DNA of 64,000 nucleotides from Nocardia miyunensis NBRC 108239 (GTDB taxonomy: Bacteria > Actinomycetota > Actinomycetes > Mycobacteriales > Mycobacteriaceae): NCBI RefSeq assembly GCF_001613065.1, contig NZ_BDBQ01000096.1, forward strand, positions 1 to 64,000, read 5' to 3'. Position numbers and translations under genes: made by a program. Positions 26,695 to 35,367 of this stretch are shown in pieces (the stretch's first letter is position 1; every line of letters begins with the position of its first letter). The notes under the pieces were generated by a model. The model was not told where the DNA came from and searched no databases. It worked only from the letters and a program-made list of their open reading frames with translations.

Positions 26695-27822
26695 TCAGCG
26701 AGTCGGGAGCTTCGGTGGGTTGGTCCGATAGGCGGCCGGTGTGCGGGACAATCGAATCGGGTTGCGTACCTGGGCAACTCCGTGTCCTTCGGGCTCGTCG
26801 GTGGGCAGGACCACGGGCTCGAGACCGAGGCTTTCCGCGAGCGCGACGGCCTGGCCGATGTCGTTGATCGGCCCGGCCGGGACACCGGCGTCGACGAGGA
26901 CCTCGAACCAGTGGTCCGCGTCGCGGATGCGCAAGACGCTCTCCAGTTCCTCGATCAGTTCCTCGCGGTGGGCCACCCGGTCGGTGTTGGTGCGGTAGCG
27001 CGGATCCTGGGCCAGTTCGGGGATGCCGAGCGCGCGGCACAGGGCGGCGAACTGCTTGTCGTTCGCGGCCGCGATGGCCAGGGGCCGGTCGGCGGTGTTC
27101 ACCGGCTGATACGGCGCGACGCTCGGATGCGCGTTGCCCATCAGGCCCGGCACATTCCCGGTCAGGATGTGCCCGGATACCTGATTCGTCAGCGATGCCA
27201 GTACCGAGGACAGCAGGTTGACCTCGACTCGCTGTCCGTGTCCGGTGCGCAGCCGGTGGATCAGCGCGGTCTGGATGCCGAGCGCGGCGTGCAATCCGGT
27301 GATCGCGTCGACCATCGCGACGCCGACCTTGGCCGGGCCGGTCTCCGGGTGGCCGGTGATGCTCATCAGCCCTCCGGTGGCCTGCGCGATCAGGTCGTAG
27401 CCGGGCAGATGTGCGCCCTTGCCGGAGCCGAACCCGGTCACCGAGCAGTACACCAGGGCGGGATGCTCGGCGGCGAGTTGCTCGTAGCCGAACCCGTACC
27501 GCTCCAGCGTCCCCGGTTTGAAATTCTCGACCACGACGTCCGCGCCGCTGATCAGCTCCCGGGCCGTGGCGCGGTCCGCTTCGCTGGTCAGATCGAACCC
27601 GATCGACGTCTTGTTCCGATTCAGGCCCAGGAAGTAGGTGGACTCGCCCTCGTGCCACGGCGGCCCCCAGCCTCGCGTGTCGTCGCCGACGTTCGGGCGT
27701 TCGAGCCGGATCACCTCCGCGCCGAAATCCGACAGCAGCATGGTCGCGTAGGGACCCGCGAGTACGCGACTGAAGTCGACGATCCGGATTCCGGACAGGG
27801 CTCCTGGTTCGGTGGCCGTCAT
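26695..27822 (-). CDS. Family III CoA-transferase (CaiB/BaiF type)
   Basis: The 375-aa protein has the classic features: GIRIVDFSRVLAGPYATMLL and LGADVI-like FGAEVIRLERP at the N-terminus, LNRNKTSIGFDL, VVENFKPGTLERYG, YCSVTGFG, the catalytic aspartate in MVDAITGLHAALG near 165 and VPAGPINDI near 320. ATGs at 27,825 and 27,822 are adjacent; the second has better spacing to AAAGGG. This is the most canonical of the four transferases here (formyl-CoA/succinyl-CoA type). Confidence 0.9.
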   Translation of the reverse strand: MTATEPGALSGIRIVDFSRVLAGPYATMLLSDFGAEVIRLERPNVGDDTRGWGPPWHEGESTYFLGLNRNKTSIGFDLTSEADRATARELISGADVVVENFKPGTLERYGFGYEQLAAEHPALVYCSVTGFGSGKGAHLPGYDLIAQATGGLMSITGHPETGPAKVGVAMVDAITGLHAALGIQTALIHRLRTGHGQRVEVNLLSSVLASLTNQVSGHILTGNVPGLMGNAHPSVAPYQPVNTADRPLAIAAANDKQFAALCRALGIPELAQDPRYRTNTDRVAHREELIEELESVLRIRDADHWFEVLVDAGVPAGPINDIGQAVALAESLGLEPVVLPTDEPEGHGVAQVRNPIRLSRTPAAYRTNPPKLPTR

Positions 27823-27925
27823 CATTTCCCTTTCACACGTCGTCCTCGCGACCCACTGCAGCGGTAGTGCGGTGCGCCGGAGGGCCGTCCGCGGTCAGTG
27901 GGCGAGTCGGAGCAAAACCCTACAC

Positions 27926-27945
27926 ATTCATGCGCATGGTTGCTA
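27926..27945. promoter_or_regulatory. 20-bp operator-like site, second copy
   Basis: ATTCATGCGCATGGTTGCTA here is, on the other strand, TAGCAACCATGCGCATGAAT. It matches the site at 2265-2284 at 17 of 20 positions. It lies about 100 bases upstream of the leftward CoA-transferase and before the degenerate mini proteins and the monooxygenase block on the right. Confidence 0.5.
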
Positions 27946-28033
27946 TGGTTCTACTGGATTTGCGAGTGACATGGCACACGCTGGGGATATGCGAGGATCT
28001 GCCGCTACCCGGTCTCGTCCTAACCGGAAATCC

Positions 28034-28153
28034 ATGATAATTATAATTCGCAAAGCACCGCGAAGTGAGGTGCTCGTCACGTACGTGGACGACTCGGCGG
28101 CGGCATGCTGCCCCGGCGAGTCGGCATCACCCGTGCCGTGGCCTGAGGAGTGA
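28034..28153 (+). pseudogene. Degenerate copy of mini desulforedoxin-like protein A
   Basis: This 39-codon frame aligns with the protein at 11,771-11,920: SEVLVTYVDDSAAACCPGES here against SEAIVTTAGGSALTCCGVPL there, including the vicinal Cys-Cys. The N-terminal CxxC is missing (MIIIIRKAPRSEV instead). It is followed 3 bases later by a copy of the second mini protein, in the same order as the intact pair. It is probably an eroded duplicate; a re-purposed peptide cannot be excluded. Confidence 0.5.
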
Positions 28154-28156
28154 GCT

Positions 28157-28282
28157 ATGAACACGATCGGCAAGCAATACGTCCACACGACCCGCGCAGC
28201 CGGTGTCACGGGCGTGCAGCAGGGCGTCGGCCGTTCCCGACCAGTGGGTTCGGTGGCCGCGCAGCCGGTCGCCGGTCGCTGA
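28157..28282 (+). pseudogene. Degenerate copy of mini desulforedoxin-like protein B (all Cys lost)
   Basis: The 41-codon frame starts MNTIGKQYVHTTRAAGVTGV against MNEIGKRYTCGTCETQVICV in the intact protein, and the DNA alignment is clear in the first 60 bases. Each cysteine ligand is replaced and the GAPMELL tail is absent, so no metal site remains. GAGGAG precedes it by 5 bases and the monooxygenase gene begins 17 bases after its stop. It may now serve as a leader for that gene. Confidence 0.5.
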
Positions 28283-28299
28283 TCGAACGGGAATGTGAC

Positions 28300-29322
28300 A
28301 TGAAGCTGGCTCTACGCTACGACATGCGCGCGCCCGGTATCGGGGTCGGCAGTCCCGACCAGTACGCCGCGGCGCTGGATCACGCAGCCTGGGCGGACGA
28401 ACTCGGGTTCGAGACGGTCTACCTCGCCGAGCACCACGGCGCCGACGACGGGTACTGCGCCGCGCCGATGATCCTCGGCTCGGCGATGCTCGGCCGGACC
28501 CGCTGGATGCGGGTGCATCTGTCCGCGCTCGTCGCGGTCCTGCACCATCCGCTGCGGCTGGCCGAGGACCTTGCCGCACTCGACCTGGTCGGCGGCGGGC
28601 GGGTCGAGGTTACCCTCGGTCTCGGCTACCGCGATTCGGAATATCGGATGTTCGATGTCGACCGTCGCCGGCGTGTGCGGATCCTGGAAGAGATCATCGA
28701 GGTGCTGCGGCAGGCGTGGACCGGGGAGGAGTTCGACTTCCGCGGGCAGCGGGTGAAGGTCCGGCCTCGTCCCGCGCGCCCGCAAGGGCCGCCACTCTAT
28801 GTCGGCGGCTCGGCGGAGGCGTCGGCGGTGCGCGCGGCCAGGATCGGTGACGGATACCGCCCGGCCGGATCCGAGAAGGACCGGCTGTACGCGATCTACG
28901 CCGCCGAGCGTGAACGGCTCGGTCGGCCGGTTCCGCCGCGCGGCCCGGTGAGCGGTCCACTGTTCCTGTTCGTGTCCGACGATCCGGCACGCGATTGGGA
29001 GATCGTCGCACCGCACGTGCTGTATACAACGAACGCCAACGCGAACTGGGCTCGTGAGCGGGGGATAGGCACCACCGCCTACCAGCCCGCCGCGGACCTG
29101 GCCGAACTGCGGACCGACCCGAACATCCGGGTGGTTACGCCGGAGGAATGTCTCGCGCTCTGCGAGAAACTCGGACCCGACGCCGAACTGGTCTTTCAGC
29201 CGCTGATGGGCGGGCTGCCACTGGACGCGGGCTGGCGCAGCCTGCGCTTGTTCGAAACCGCGGTGCTGCCCGGACTCGTCGAACTGGGCTACCGCCCCGC
29301 GGCCGGCGAACGCCGCGCATAG
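28300..29322 (+). CDS. Luciferase-like (LLM-class) flavin/F420-dependent monooxygenase
   Basis: The 340-aa protein has the bacterial luciferase-like TIM barrel: YAAALDHAAWADELGFETVYLAEHHGADD near 25-50, then LAEDLAALDLVGGGRVEVTLGLGYR near 90-115 and GPPLYVGGSAEASAVRAARIGDGY near 165-190. These enzymes use FMNH2 or F420H2. The ATG at 28,300 is chosen because the upstream frame crosses the degenerate mini protein; the ribosome-binding site is weak (GGGAATG). It is followed by an MFS transporter, so oxygenation and uptake may be linked. Confidence 0.82.
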   Translation: MKLALRYDMRAPGIGVGSPDQYAAALDHAAWADELGFETVYLAEHHGADDGYCAAPMILGSAMLGRTRWMRVHLSALVAVLHHPLRLAEDLAALDLVGGGRVEVTLGLGYRDSEYRMFDVDRRRRVRILEEIIEVLRQAWTGEEFDFRGQRVKVRPRPARPQGPPLYVGGSAEASAVRAARIGDGYRPAGSEKDRLYAIYAAERERLGRPVPPRGPVSGPLFLFVSDDPARDWEIVAPHVLYTTNANANWARERGIGTTAYQPAADLAELRTDPNIRVVTPEECLALCEKLGPDAELVFQPLMGGLPLDAGWRSLRLFETAVLPGLVELGYRPAAGERRA

Positions 29323-29397
29323 CGGCGGCATCCACAGACATTTTTCACCCACCGCCCGGGCTACCGGGCATCTCCATCGACTCAATGAAGAGGCAAG

Positions 29398-30837
29398 ATG
29401 ACAACTACCGCAATGGATTCGAACGGCAGTGAGGTGACGGCCGCGATGCCACGCGGCCTGGTCTTGATGATCGGATATTTCGTCATCCTGGCCACTCTGG
29501 TGATCACCGTCCCGCTCAAACTGCTCGGCCAGATCGGCCCCGCGCTCGGGGCGACCGGCGCTCTGCTCAACTGGGTGGTGATCATCGGCTCGCTCAGCGG
29601 GGCGATCGGCACCGCTCTGCTCCCACCGCTCGCGTCGCTGTTCGGGCAGCGGCGAATGGCGCTGCTCACCATGGGGCTGCTGGCTCTGGGCAGCATCATC
29701 GGAGCGTTCGCGCCGAATATGACGGTGCTGCTGATCGGCCGGTTCATCAGCGGATTCACCCTGGGCGGCATCGCGCTCGCGCTGGCGATCGCGCGGTCCA
29801 ACCTGACCGGCCGGACACTGAGCGTCGTGCTGTCGTGGATCGCGGCCGCGGAAGGGATCGCCGCCGGTCTCTCGTTCGCCGTCGGCGGCCTGCTGACCGA
29901 CACCGTGCACGTGAACTGGCGGGTGGTGTTCGGCATCCTCGCGGTGCTCGGGATCATCGGCGTCCTCGGGACGCTCGCCGCTGTTCCGGGTCGCGAGGGG
30001 CCGGGCCGCGGCCGGGTCGACTGGATCGGCGGGCTGCTGCTGGCCGCCGCCCTCGCGCTGATTCTGGTGCCACTCAGCATGGGTTCGCAGTGGGGCTGGT
30101 CGTCGCCGAAGGTGTTCGTGCCGCTGGTCGGCGGTGTCGTCGTGGCTGCCGCCTGGTGGCTCGTGGAGGAGCGCGTGCCCGCGCCGCTGGCGAATACGCG
30201 AGCGCTGCGGAACATGAACTTCCTGCGCGGATGGCTCGTGTTCTTCCTGGCCGGAATGCTCGCCTGGGTCGTCAACTTCACGCTGCCGAAGTTCACCGAG
30301 ACGCCCACCTCGGCCGGTTTCGGGTTCGGATACGACGAACTGACCAGCGGTCTGCTGATGCTGATGTTCTGCCTCGGCATCGTCGCGGGCAGCACCTCGG
30401 CCGGGCCATTGAGCCGGTTCGTACCCGCGCGGGTGATGTGCATGCTGGCCTTCACCGGGTGCGCGATCGGCATGCTGCTCATCGCGTTCGCCCATGACTC
30501 GGAATGGCAGCTGTGGGTGTGGCCGATCATCGTCGGCGTGTCCTACGGTCTCGCCTCCGCCAGCGCCTACCTGACGTTCATCAGGGCTCTGCATCCCGAC
30601 GAGGTCGCCACGGCGGCCAGTATCGGACAGATCAGTGCGCCGCTGGGCGGGGCGATCGGCAGCGCGGCGATCAGCGCGGTGCTGACCTCGCAGGTGATCA
30701 AGGTCGGGCACAGCGTGGTGCCGACCGAGCACAGCTTCCAGCTCGGTTGGGTGATCGGCGCGGGGATCTCGGTGGTGGGCCTGCTCCTCGTGGCGCTCAT
30801 CCGGGCCACGAAATCGCCTGCGCACGAGGCGATCTGA
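29398..30837 (+). CDS. MFS transporter
   Basis: The 479-aa membrane protein shows 12-14 hydrophobic segments, an MFS motif A-like turn ASLFGQRRMALLTMG between segments 2 and 3, and RFISGFTLGGIALAL in segment 4. There is a central hydrophilic loop near 190-205 (GREGPGRGRVDW) and a short cytoplasmic C-terminus. GAGG precedes the start. Placement after the monooxygenase suggests uptake of the substrate or export of a toxic intermediate; direction cannot be told. Confidence 0.85.
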   Translation: MTTTAMDSNGSEVTAAMPRGLVLMIGYFVILATLVITVPLKLLGQIGPALGATGALLNWVVIIGSLSGAIGTALLPPLASLFGQRRMALLTMGLLALGSIIGAFAPNMTVLLIGRFISGFTLGGIALALAIARSNLTGRTLSVVLSWIAAAEGIAAGLSFAVGGLLTDTVHVNWRVVFGILAVLGIIGVLGTLAAVPGREGPGRGRVDWIGGLLLAAALALILVPLSMGSQWGWSSPKVFVPLVGGVVVAAAWWLVEERVPAPLANTRALRNMNFLRGWLVFFLAGMLAWVVNFTLPKFTETPTSAGFGFGYDELTSGLLMLMFCLGIVAGSTSAGPLSRFVPARVMCMLAFTGCAIGMLLIAFAHDSEWQLWVWPIIVGVSYGLASASAYLTFIRALHPDEVATAASIGQISAPLGGAIGSAAISAVLTSQVIKVGHSVVPTEHSFQLGWVIGAGISVVGLLLVALIRATKSPAHEAI

Positions 30838-30936
30838 CGAAGTAGCCGATCCGGCCGGCTGGGCGTCTCGCGACAAGCGGACATTCAGCCGGCCGGTGGC
30901 GTCGGATGACCCCGGCGCGCGAACACAGCTAGGACG

Positions 30937-31140
30937 ATGATGTTCATTTCGATCGATGCGGCCCGGTGCATGGGCCACGGCCGGTGCTATGCGATGGCCG
31001 AACGACTGCTGACCGATGACGACGAGGGTTTCGTGGCCGAGCGCGGTCGCACCTGGGAAGTACCGGAAGAGCTGACCGGTGAGGCCGAGACGGCGGCGCA
31101 GGCGTGCCCCGAATCGGCCATCGCCGTGCGTGATTCGTAA
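30937..31140 (+). CDS. Single-cluster ferredoxin, probable P450 redox partner
   Basis: The 67-aa protein has CMGHGRC at 11-17 and CP at about 57 (QACPESAI). This three-cysteine CxxHGxC...CP pattern is of actinobacterial 3Fe-4S (or 3Cys/1His 4Fe-4S) ferredoxins that feed P450s. The rest is acidic. A P450 gene is convergent across a terminator at 31,243-31,277, so it is a likely partner though not in the same transcript. Start codons at 30,937 and 30,940 are equivalent. Confidence 0.88.
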   Translation: MMFISIDAARCMGHGRCYAMAERLLTDDDEGFVAERGRTWEVPEELTGEAETAAQACPESAIAVRDS

Positions 31141-31242
31141 CTCAACGGCCAGGGTTTGCCCTGTAATTCGTTATGGCTGGTCCGACCGGTCGGCGACGGA
31201 CTGACCGACTGTGGGCCGCACTCGCCAGGCCAGGCGAACGCA

Positions 31243-31277
31243 GCGGCCCGGCATCCTACGAGAGGATGCCGGGCCGC
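31243..31277. terminator. Strong bidirectional terminator hairpin
   Basis: GCGGCCCGGCATCCT (31,243-31,257) pairs perfectly with AGGATGCCGGGCCGC (31,263-31,277) around the loop ACGAG. The 15-bp stem lies between the rightward ferredoxin and the leftward P450. Confidence 0.85.
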
Positions 31278-31312
31278 GCGGGTGTTCGTATGCGGAACCG
31301 GTTGTGCGGCAA

Positions 31313-32545
31313 TCAGTCCCAGACCAGGGGCACGTGCTGCAAGCGCAGCTGACTGCCGCGCTCGCGCAGTTGCGCGCCCTCGGCGATGCGGTAGTGGGGG
31401 ATCCGCTCGTGCCACTGGGTCAGCGCGACAACCAGTTCCGCGCGCGCCAGATGCATCCCGAGGCACCGGTGGTATCCCGCGCCGAAACCCAAGTGCTGCT
31501 GGAGGTTCGGCCGGTCGGGATCGAAGACACCCGGGTCCTGGAACACATCCGGATCCTGGTTGGCCGCTGCCAGGCCGAGCCACACCAGATCGCCCTTGCG
31601 GATCGGCAGGCCGTGGAAATCCATGTCGCGTGCGGCTTCCCGTCCGTCCTGGATGATCAGACCGTAGAGCCGGATGATCTCCTCGATCGCATTCGGCCAC
31701 AACTCGGGCTCGTCGAGCAGCCGCTGCCGGTCCTGCGGATGGGTGGCCATGTGCAGGAATGTGTAGCCCAGGGCGCTGCGGGTGGTGTCGAGCCCGGCCG
31801 CCATGATGGTCATGCAGATGGTCAGGATCATCTCGTCGGGGATGGGGGCGCCCTGGTACTCCGCCGTCACCAGGCGGGTCACCAGATCGGTCGTGGGATC
31901 GCCCGGGTTCGCGCGGCGGTCGGCGATCGCCGTGGCGAAGTAGGCATCGAGTTCCCGGCGGGTCCGCACGGCGATTCGCTGCGCGTCCGGGGCCTTGTCG
32001 AAGAATCCGATGAACTGGCCTTCCACCCAGGGCATCAGCTTCGCCCCGTCCTCGATGGGCAGGCCGAGCAGCGCCAGGAACAGCTCGGTCGGGTAGATCA
32101 TGCCGAACCCGGTCGCCACATCCTCGGATCCGCGCGGCGCGATCTGGTCCACGAGCGTGGCGGCGCGGTCCCGCGCCAGGTCGGCGATTCGCCGGACCAG
32201 TTTCGGGGCGAAGAACGGATTGAGGATCCGCCGCATCTCGGCGTGCTCGGGCTGGTTGAGGTTCTCCGGCAGCAGCACGCCGGGTGGTGACCGGTGCAGG
32301 GCGCTGACCTGGTCATTGGTGAAATCGGCGTCCCGCTGCAACGCTTCTCGCACGTCGTCGAACCGGTTCAGGACCCAGAACCCCTCCTCGGTCGAGTCGT
32401 TCCAGGCGAATCGCGCGGTGTCCCGTTCGGCGTTGAGCAACCGGTGCGTTTCCAGCGCGGGGCGCTCCACGCGGTAGTCGGTGTGGAACACCGGACATCC
32501 GCCGAGATCGCGTACGCCGGTGGAATTGTCGGCCACCTCGGTCAT
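31313..32545 (-). CDS. Cytochrome P450
   Basis: The 410-aa soluble P450 has the I-helix oxygen-activation motif AGLDTTR near 233, the ExxR motif in EEIIRLYG near 274, and the heme-binding loop FGAGYHRCLGMHLA near 345-358 with the axial cysteine. Length and style are those of bacterial class I P450s. The ATG at 32,545 is preferred because GAGGAG lies 6 bases upstream; an earlier in-frame start would add 10 residues. It is divergent from an SDR at 32,676 and convergent with the ferredoxin. The substrate is unknown, probably a hydrophobic acid or ring system of this island. Confidence 0.9.
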   Translation of the reverse strand: MTEVADNSTGVRDLGGCPVFHTDYRVERPALETHRLLNAERDTARFAWNDSTEEGFWVLNRFDDVREALQRDADFTNDQVSALHRSPPGVLLPENLNQPEHAEMRRILNPFFAPKLVRRIADLARDRAATLVDQIAPRGSEDVATGFGMIYPTELFLALLGLPIEDGAKLMPWVEGQFIGFFDKAPDAQRIAVRTRRELDAYFATAIADRRANPGDPTTDLVTRLVTAEYQGAPIPDEMILTICMTIMAAGLDTTRSALGYTFLHMATHPQDRQRLLDEPELWPNAIEEIIRLYGLIIQDGREAARDMDFHGLPIRKGDLVWLGLAAANQDPDVFQDPGVFDPDRPNLQQHLGFGAGYHRCLGMHLARAELVVALTQWHERIPHYRIAEGAQLRERGSQLRLQHVPLVWD

Positions 32546-32675
32546 GAGCATCTCCTCGTCGAGTCTCGCTTTCACTGCGAATTATTAGCATGAATGTGAT
32601 TTCGGTCAATGATTGACGTCCAATCTAATGATGTGCATGATTCGGATCAAACGAACGACACACAGGAGGCCGCGC

Positions 32676-33470
32676 ATGAGCAGGCTCGAGGACACCACGG
32701 CCGTGGTGACCGGCGGAGGTTCAGGGATCGGCGCCGCGTCCGCGCGGCGGCTCGCCGCGGAAGGCGCGGCCGTGGCCATCGTCGATCTGCATTCGGCCGC
32801 CGCGCAGGAGACTGCCGCGGACATCCGCCGGGCGGGCGGGTACGCCCTGGCCTTCGAGGTCGACGTCCGCGACCAGGCCGGTCTCGACCAGGTGGCCGCC
32901 GACGCGGTCGAAAGCCTCGGCGGCATCGATATCGTGAGCGCCAACGCGGGCGTCTGTGGCTGCCGCCCGACGGTCGAGCTGTCCGACACCGAGTGGCAGG
33001 ACATGCTCGACATCAACCTGACCGGTGTGTGGCGCACGGTGAAAGCCGCTGTGCCACACATGATCTCGGCGGGAAGCGGTGGTTCGGTGGTACTGACGAG
33101 TTCGGTGGTCACGTTCGTCGGCGCGGCGAACGTCGCACACTACAACGCGTCCAAGAGCGGTGTGGCCGGCCTGATGAAGACGCTGTCGGCCGAGCTGGGC
33201 AAGCATCGGATCCGCGTCAACGCGGTCCACCCCGGCAATGTCGCGACCGACATGCTGTTCAGCGACTCCACCCTTCGAGTCTTCTGCCCGGATCTGGAGG
33301 ACCCGACACCGGAGGATCTGCGCGAACGCGCCCGCGCCGGAGATGTGCTCGGGCAGGGCTGGGTCGAGGCGGTGGACATCAGCAATGCCGTGCTGTACCT
33401 CGCGTCCGACGAGGCGCGCTTCGTGACCGGGGTATCGCTTCCGGTGGACTGCGGCCGCCGGATCGGGTGA
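32676..33470 (+). CDS. Short-chain dehydrogenase/reductase
   Basis: The 264-aa SDR has TGGGSGIG near 13, an aspartate after beta-2 (AIVDLH), ANAGVCG near 90, a serine in VLTSSVVTFVG and YNASK. Its C-terminal loop (LRVFCPDLEDPTPEDLRERA) is longer than usual, as in mycofactocin-coupled and carveol-type SDRs. AGGAGG sits 6 bases before the ATG. It shares a 130-base divergent region with the P450 and could oxidise the alcohol the P450 makes. Confidence 0.85.
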   Translation: MSRLEDTTAVVTGGGSGIGAASARRLAAEGAAVAIVDLHSAAAQETAADIRRAGGYALAFEVDVRDQAGLDQVAADAVESLGGIDIVSANAGVCGCRPTVELSDTEWQDMLDINLTGVWRTVKAAVPHMISAGSGGSVVLTSSVVTFVGAANVAHYNASKSGVAGLMKTLSAELGKHRIRVNAVHPGNVATDMLFSDSTLRVFCPDLEDPTPEDLRERARAGDVLGQGWVEAVDISNAVLYLASDEARFVTGVSLPVDCGRRIG

Positions 33471-33481
33471 GGGAGACGACG

Positions 33482-34234
33482 ATGGACTACGGAAAACGAT
33501 TGAGCGGCAACCGAATCCTGATCACCGGAGGTGCGGGCGGGATCGGGGCCGCGGCCGCGCGGCGGCTGTCCGCCGAAGGCGCCGCGGTCGCGATTCTCGA
33601 TACCGACGCCGACGCGGCTCGGCGGGTGGCATCCGAGCTGGACAACGCGACATCGTTCGAATGCGATGTCACCCAGGAACAATCCCTCGACGCGGCGGTG
33701 CTGGGCGCGGCGAGGGAATTCGGCGGGCTGGACGGCGTACTGACCTGCGCGGGCATCGCGCGTTCGGGCCTGCCGCACGAAATGTCGCTGGACGACTGGT
33801 ATTCGGTGATCGGGGTCAATCTCCACGGAACCTTCCTCGCGATCCGGGCCGCACTGCCGTACCTGCTCGACGCGGGAACCTCGAGCGTGGTGACCATCGG
33901 TTCCGTGGCATCGCTGGTGTCCGCGAATACCAACACCTGCGGATACGACGCGTCCAAGAGCGGCGTGCTCGGCCTGACACGATCGATCGCCGTCGGCTAC
34001 GCCGATCGCGGCGTCCGGGCGAACTGCCTGTGTCCCGGCGTGGTGGACACCCCGCTCGCGCGTCGCGCCCGGGAGGTGGAGGGCGTGACGAGCAACGCGG
34101 TCGCGGGGACCCCGCTGGCACGTCGCGCCGATCCGGCGGAGATGGCTGCTGTCATCGCATTTCTGCTGTCCACGGAGGCCTCGTTCATGACCGGGTCGGT
34201 CGTCACCGCGGACGGCGGCCTCACCGCACGGTGA
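33482..34234 (+). CDS. Short-chain dehydrogenase/reductase
   Basis: The 250-aa SDR has TGGAGGIG near 14, ILDTD after beta-2, TCAGIARSG near 84, the catalytic serine in TIGSVASLVSANTN and YDASK. It begins 11 bases after the previous SDR stop, with GGGAGACG as a ribosome-binding site. Two SDRs in a row after a P450 suggest two alcohol/ketone steps on one oxidised product. Confidence 0.85.
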   Translation: MDYGKRLSGNRILITGGAGGIGAAAARRLSAEGAAVAILDTDADAARRVASELDNATSFECDVTQEQSLDAAVLGAAREFGGLDGVLTCAGIARSGLPHEMSLDDWYSVIGVNLHGTFLAIRAALPYLLDAGTSSVVTIGSVASLVSANTNTCGYDASKSGVLGLTRSIAVGYADRGVRANCLCPGVVDTPLARRAREVEGVTSNAVAGTPLARRADPAEMAAVIAFLLSTEASFMTGSVVTADGGLTAR

Positions 34235-34277
34235 CCTCGGCTCGGCGAGCCCAACAGCCCCTATCGCGCCGAACGGT

Positions 34278-34523
34278 ATGGCGCACATCGAGAAAGACGG
34301 ATATGAACCTCGAAAGACACCGCGTGGTCGTCGCCCGGACAGGCCCCGGGCTCGATCCACCGGCTCGGGCGGTGAAACCATCCGCCGCGCACTGCGAACT
34401 CTGGCCCCGCAGGCCGCGGTCGAACGCTCCGATTCCGGCCGGGAAGTGCACGCGATGAATCTGGATGGCACTGCGGGACAAGCGATCCGGTACGACGGCG
34501 CGATTGCGGCGGTGCCGCGATGA
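34278..34523 (+). CDS. Possible small protein coupled to crotonase, or frameshifted remnant
   Basis: An 81-codon frame ends with TGA overlapping the crotonase ATG (34,520-34,523). Its first part is Arg/Pro-rich and unlikely. From about residue 30 it becomes protein-like (ETIRRALRTLAPQAAVERSD). A second frame from ATG 34,303 (MNLERHRVVVARTGPGLD) is also protein-like, and one frame change near 34,365 would join them. The region may therefore be a broken gene. No family is recognised. Confidence 0.25.
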   Translation: MAHIEKDGYEPRKTPRGRRPDRPRARSTGSGGETIRRALRTLAPQAAVERSDSGREVHAMNLDGTAGQAIRYDGAIAAVPR

Positions 34524-35284
34524 GTGACGAGGTGCTGATCGATGCTCAGGACGGCGTCATGGTCGTCACGCTCAATCGCCCGGCGGTGCGCAACGCGGTG
34601 AATCTCGCTGTGGCCGAGGCGGTTTCCGCCGCCATGATCGAGTTGGACGCCCGTGCGGATCTCACCGTCGGCGTACTGACCGGTGCGGGCGGCACGTTCT
34701 GCGCCGGTATGGATCTGAAGGCGTTTCTGCGCGGGGAGTCACCGGTGATCCCGGGACGCGGATTCCTCGGCCTGGTGGAAGCGCCGCCGCGCAAGCCGCT
34801 GATCGCCGCCGTGGAGGGATACGCACTGGCAGGCGGCTGCGAGGCGGTCCTGGCCGCGGACCTCGTCGTGGCATCGCGCACGGCGAAATTCGGTATCCCC
34901 GAGGTCAAACGCGGACTGGTCGCCGCGGCCGGTGGCCTGATGCGGCTGCCGCGCCGGATCCCGCCGACCGTGGCGATGGAGTTGGCGCTGACCGGCGATC
35001 TGATCGACGCCGAACGCGCGTTCGCCCTCGGCCTGGTCAATCGCCTTGCCGACGAAGGGAATACGCTCGACACTGCGGTCGAGCTGGCCCGCTCGATCGC
35101 GGCGAACGGCCCCCTGGCCGTGCGTGCGTCGAAGCGGATCATCCACGAGAGCGCGCAATGGCCGGATGAGGAGATGTTCGACCGCCAGCGGGCGATCACC
35201 GGCCCGATCTTCGCCTCCGCCGATGCGCAGGAAGGCGCCCGCGCCTTCGCCGAGAAGCGCCCGCCACGCTGGCAAGCGCGGTAG
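34520..35284 (+). CDS. Enoyl-CoA hydratase (crotonase family)
   Basis: The 254-aa protein has GGTFCAGMDLKAF near 60 and AVEGYALAGGCEAVLAADL near 98 for the oxyanion hole. Both catalytic glutamates of classical hydratases are present: FGIPEVKRGL near 130 and AMELALTGD near 155. Length is standard. It ends the rightward P450-associated block. It should hydrate a 2-enoyl-CoA, unlike the glutamate-deficient paralogue at 173-1090. Confidence 0.88.
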   Translation: MSDEVLIDAQDGVMVVTLNRPAVRNAVNLAVAEAVSAAMIELDARADLTVGVLTGAGGTFCAGMDLKAFLRGESPVIPGRGFLGLVEAPPRKPLIAAVEGYALAGGCEAVLAADLVVASRTAKFGIPEVKRGLVAAAGGLMRLPRRIPPTVAMELALTGDLIDAERAFALGLVNRLADEGNTLDTAVELARSIAANGPLAVRASKRIIHESAQWPDEEMFDRQRAITGPIFASADAQEGARAFAEKRPPRWQAR

Positions 35285-35367
35285 AGCGGCGGCGTGCCGG
35301 GTGCTGCCCGACTCGCCGCCGTGCTCGGGAACACCGCGTACCGGCGGGTGCGCGCTGCGGGTTTCGG

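Noticed and set aside
28150..28299. Longer N-terminus for the luciferase-like protein starting at 28,150
   Set aside because: The added 50 residues are Arg/Pro/Gly-rich and come from a second frame across the degenerate mini protein; the conserved fold starts at 28,300.
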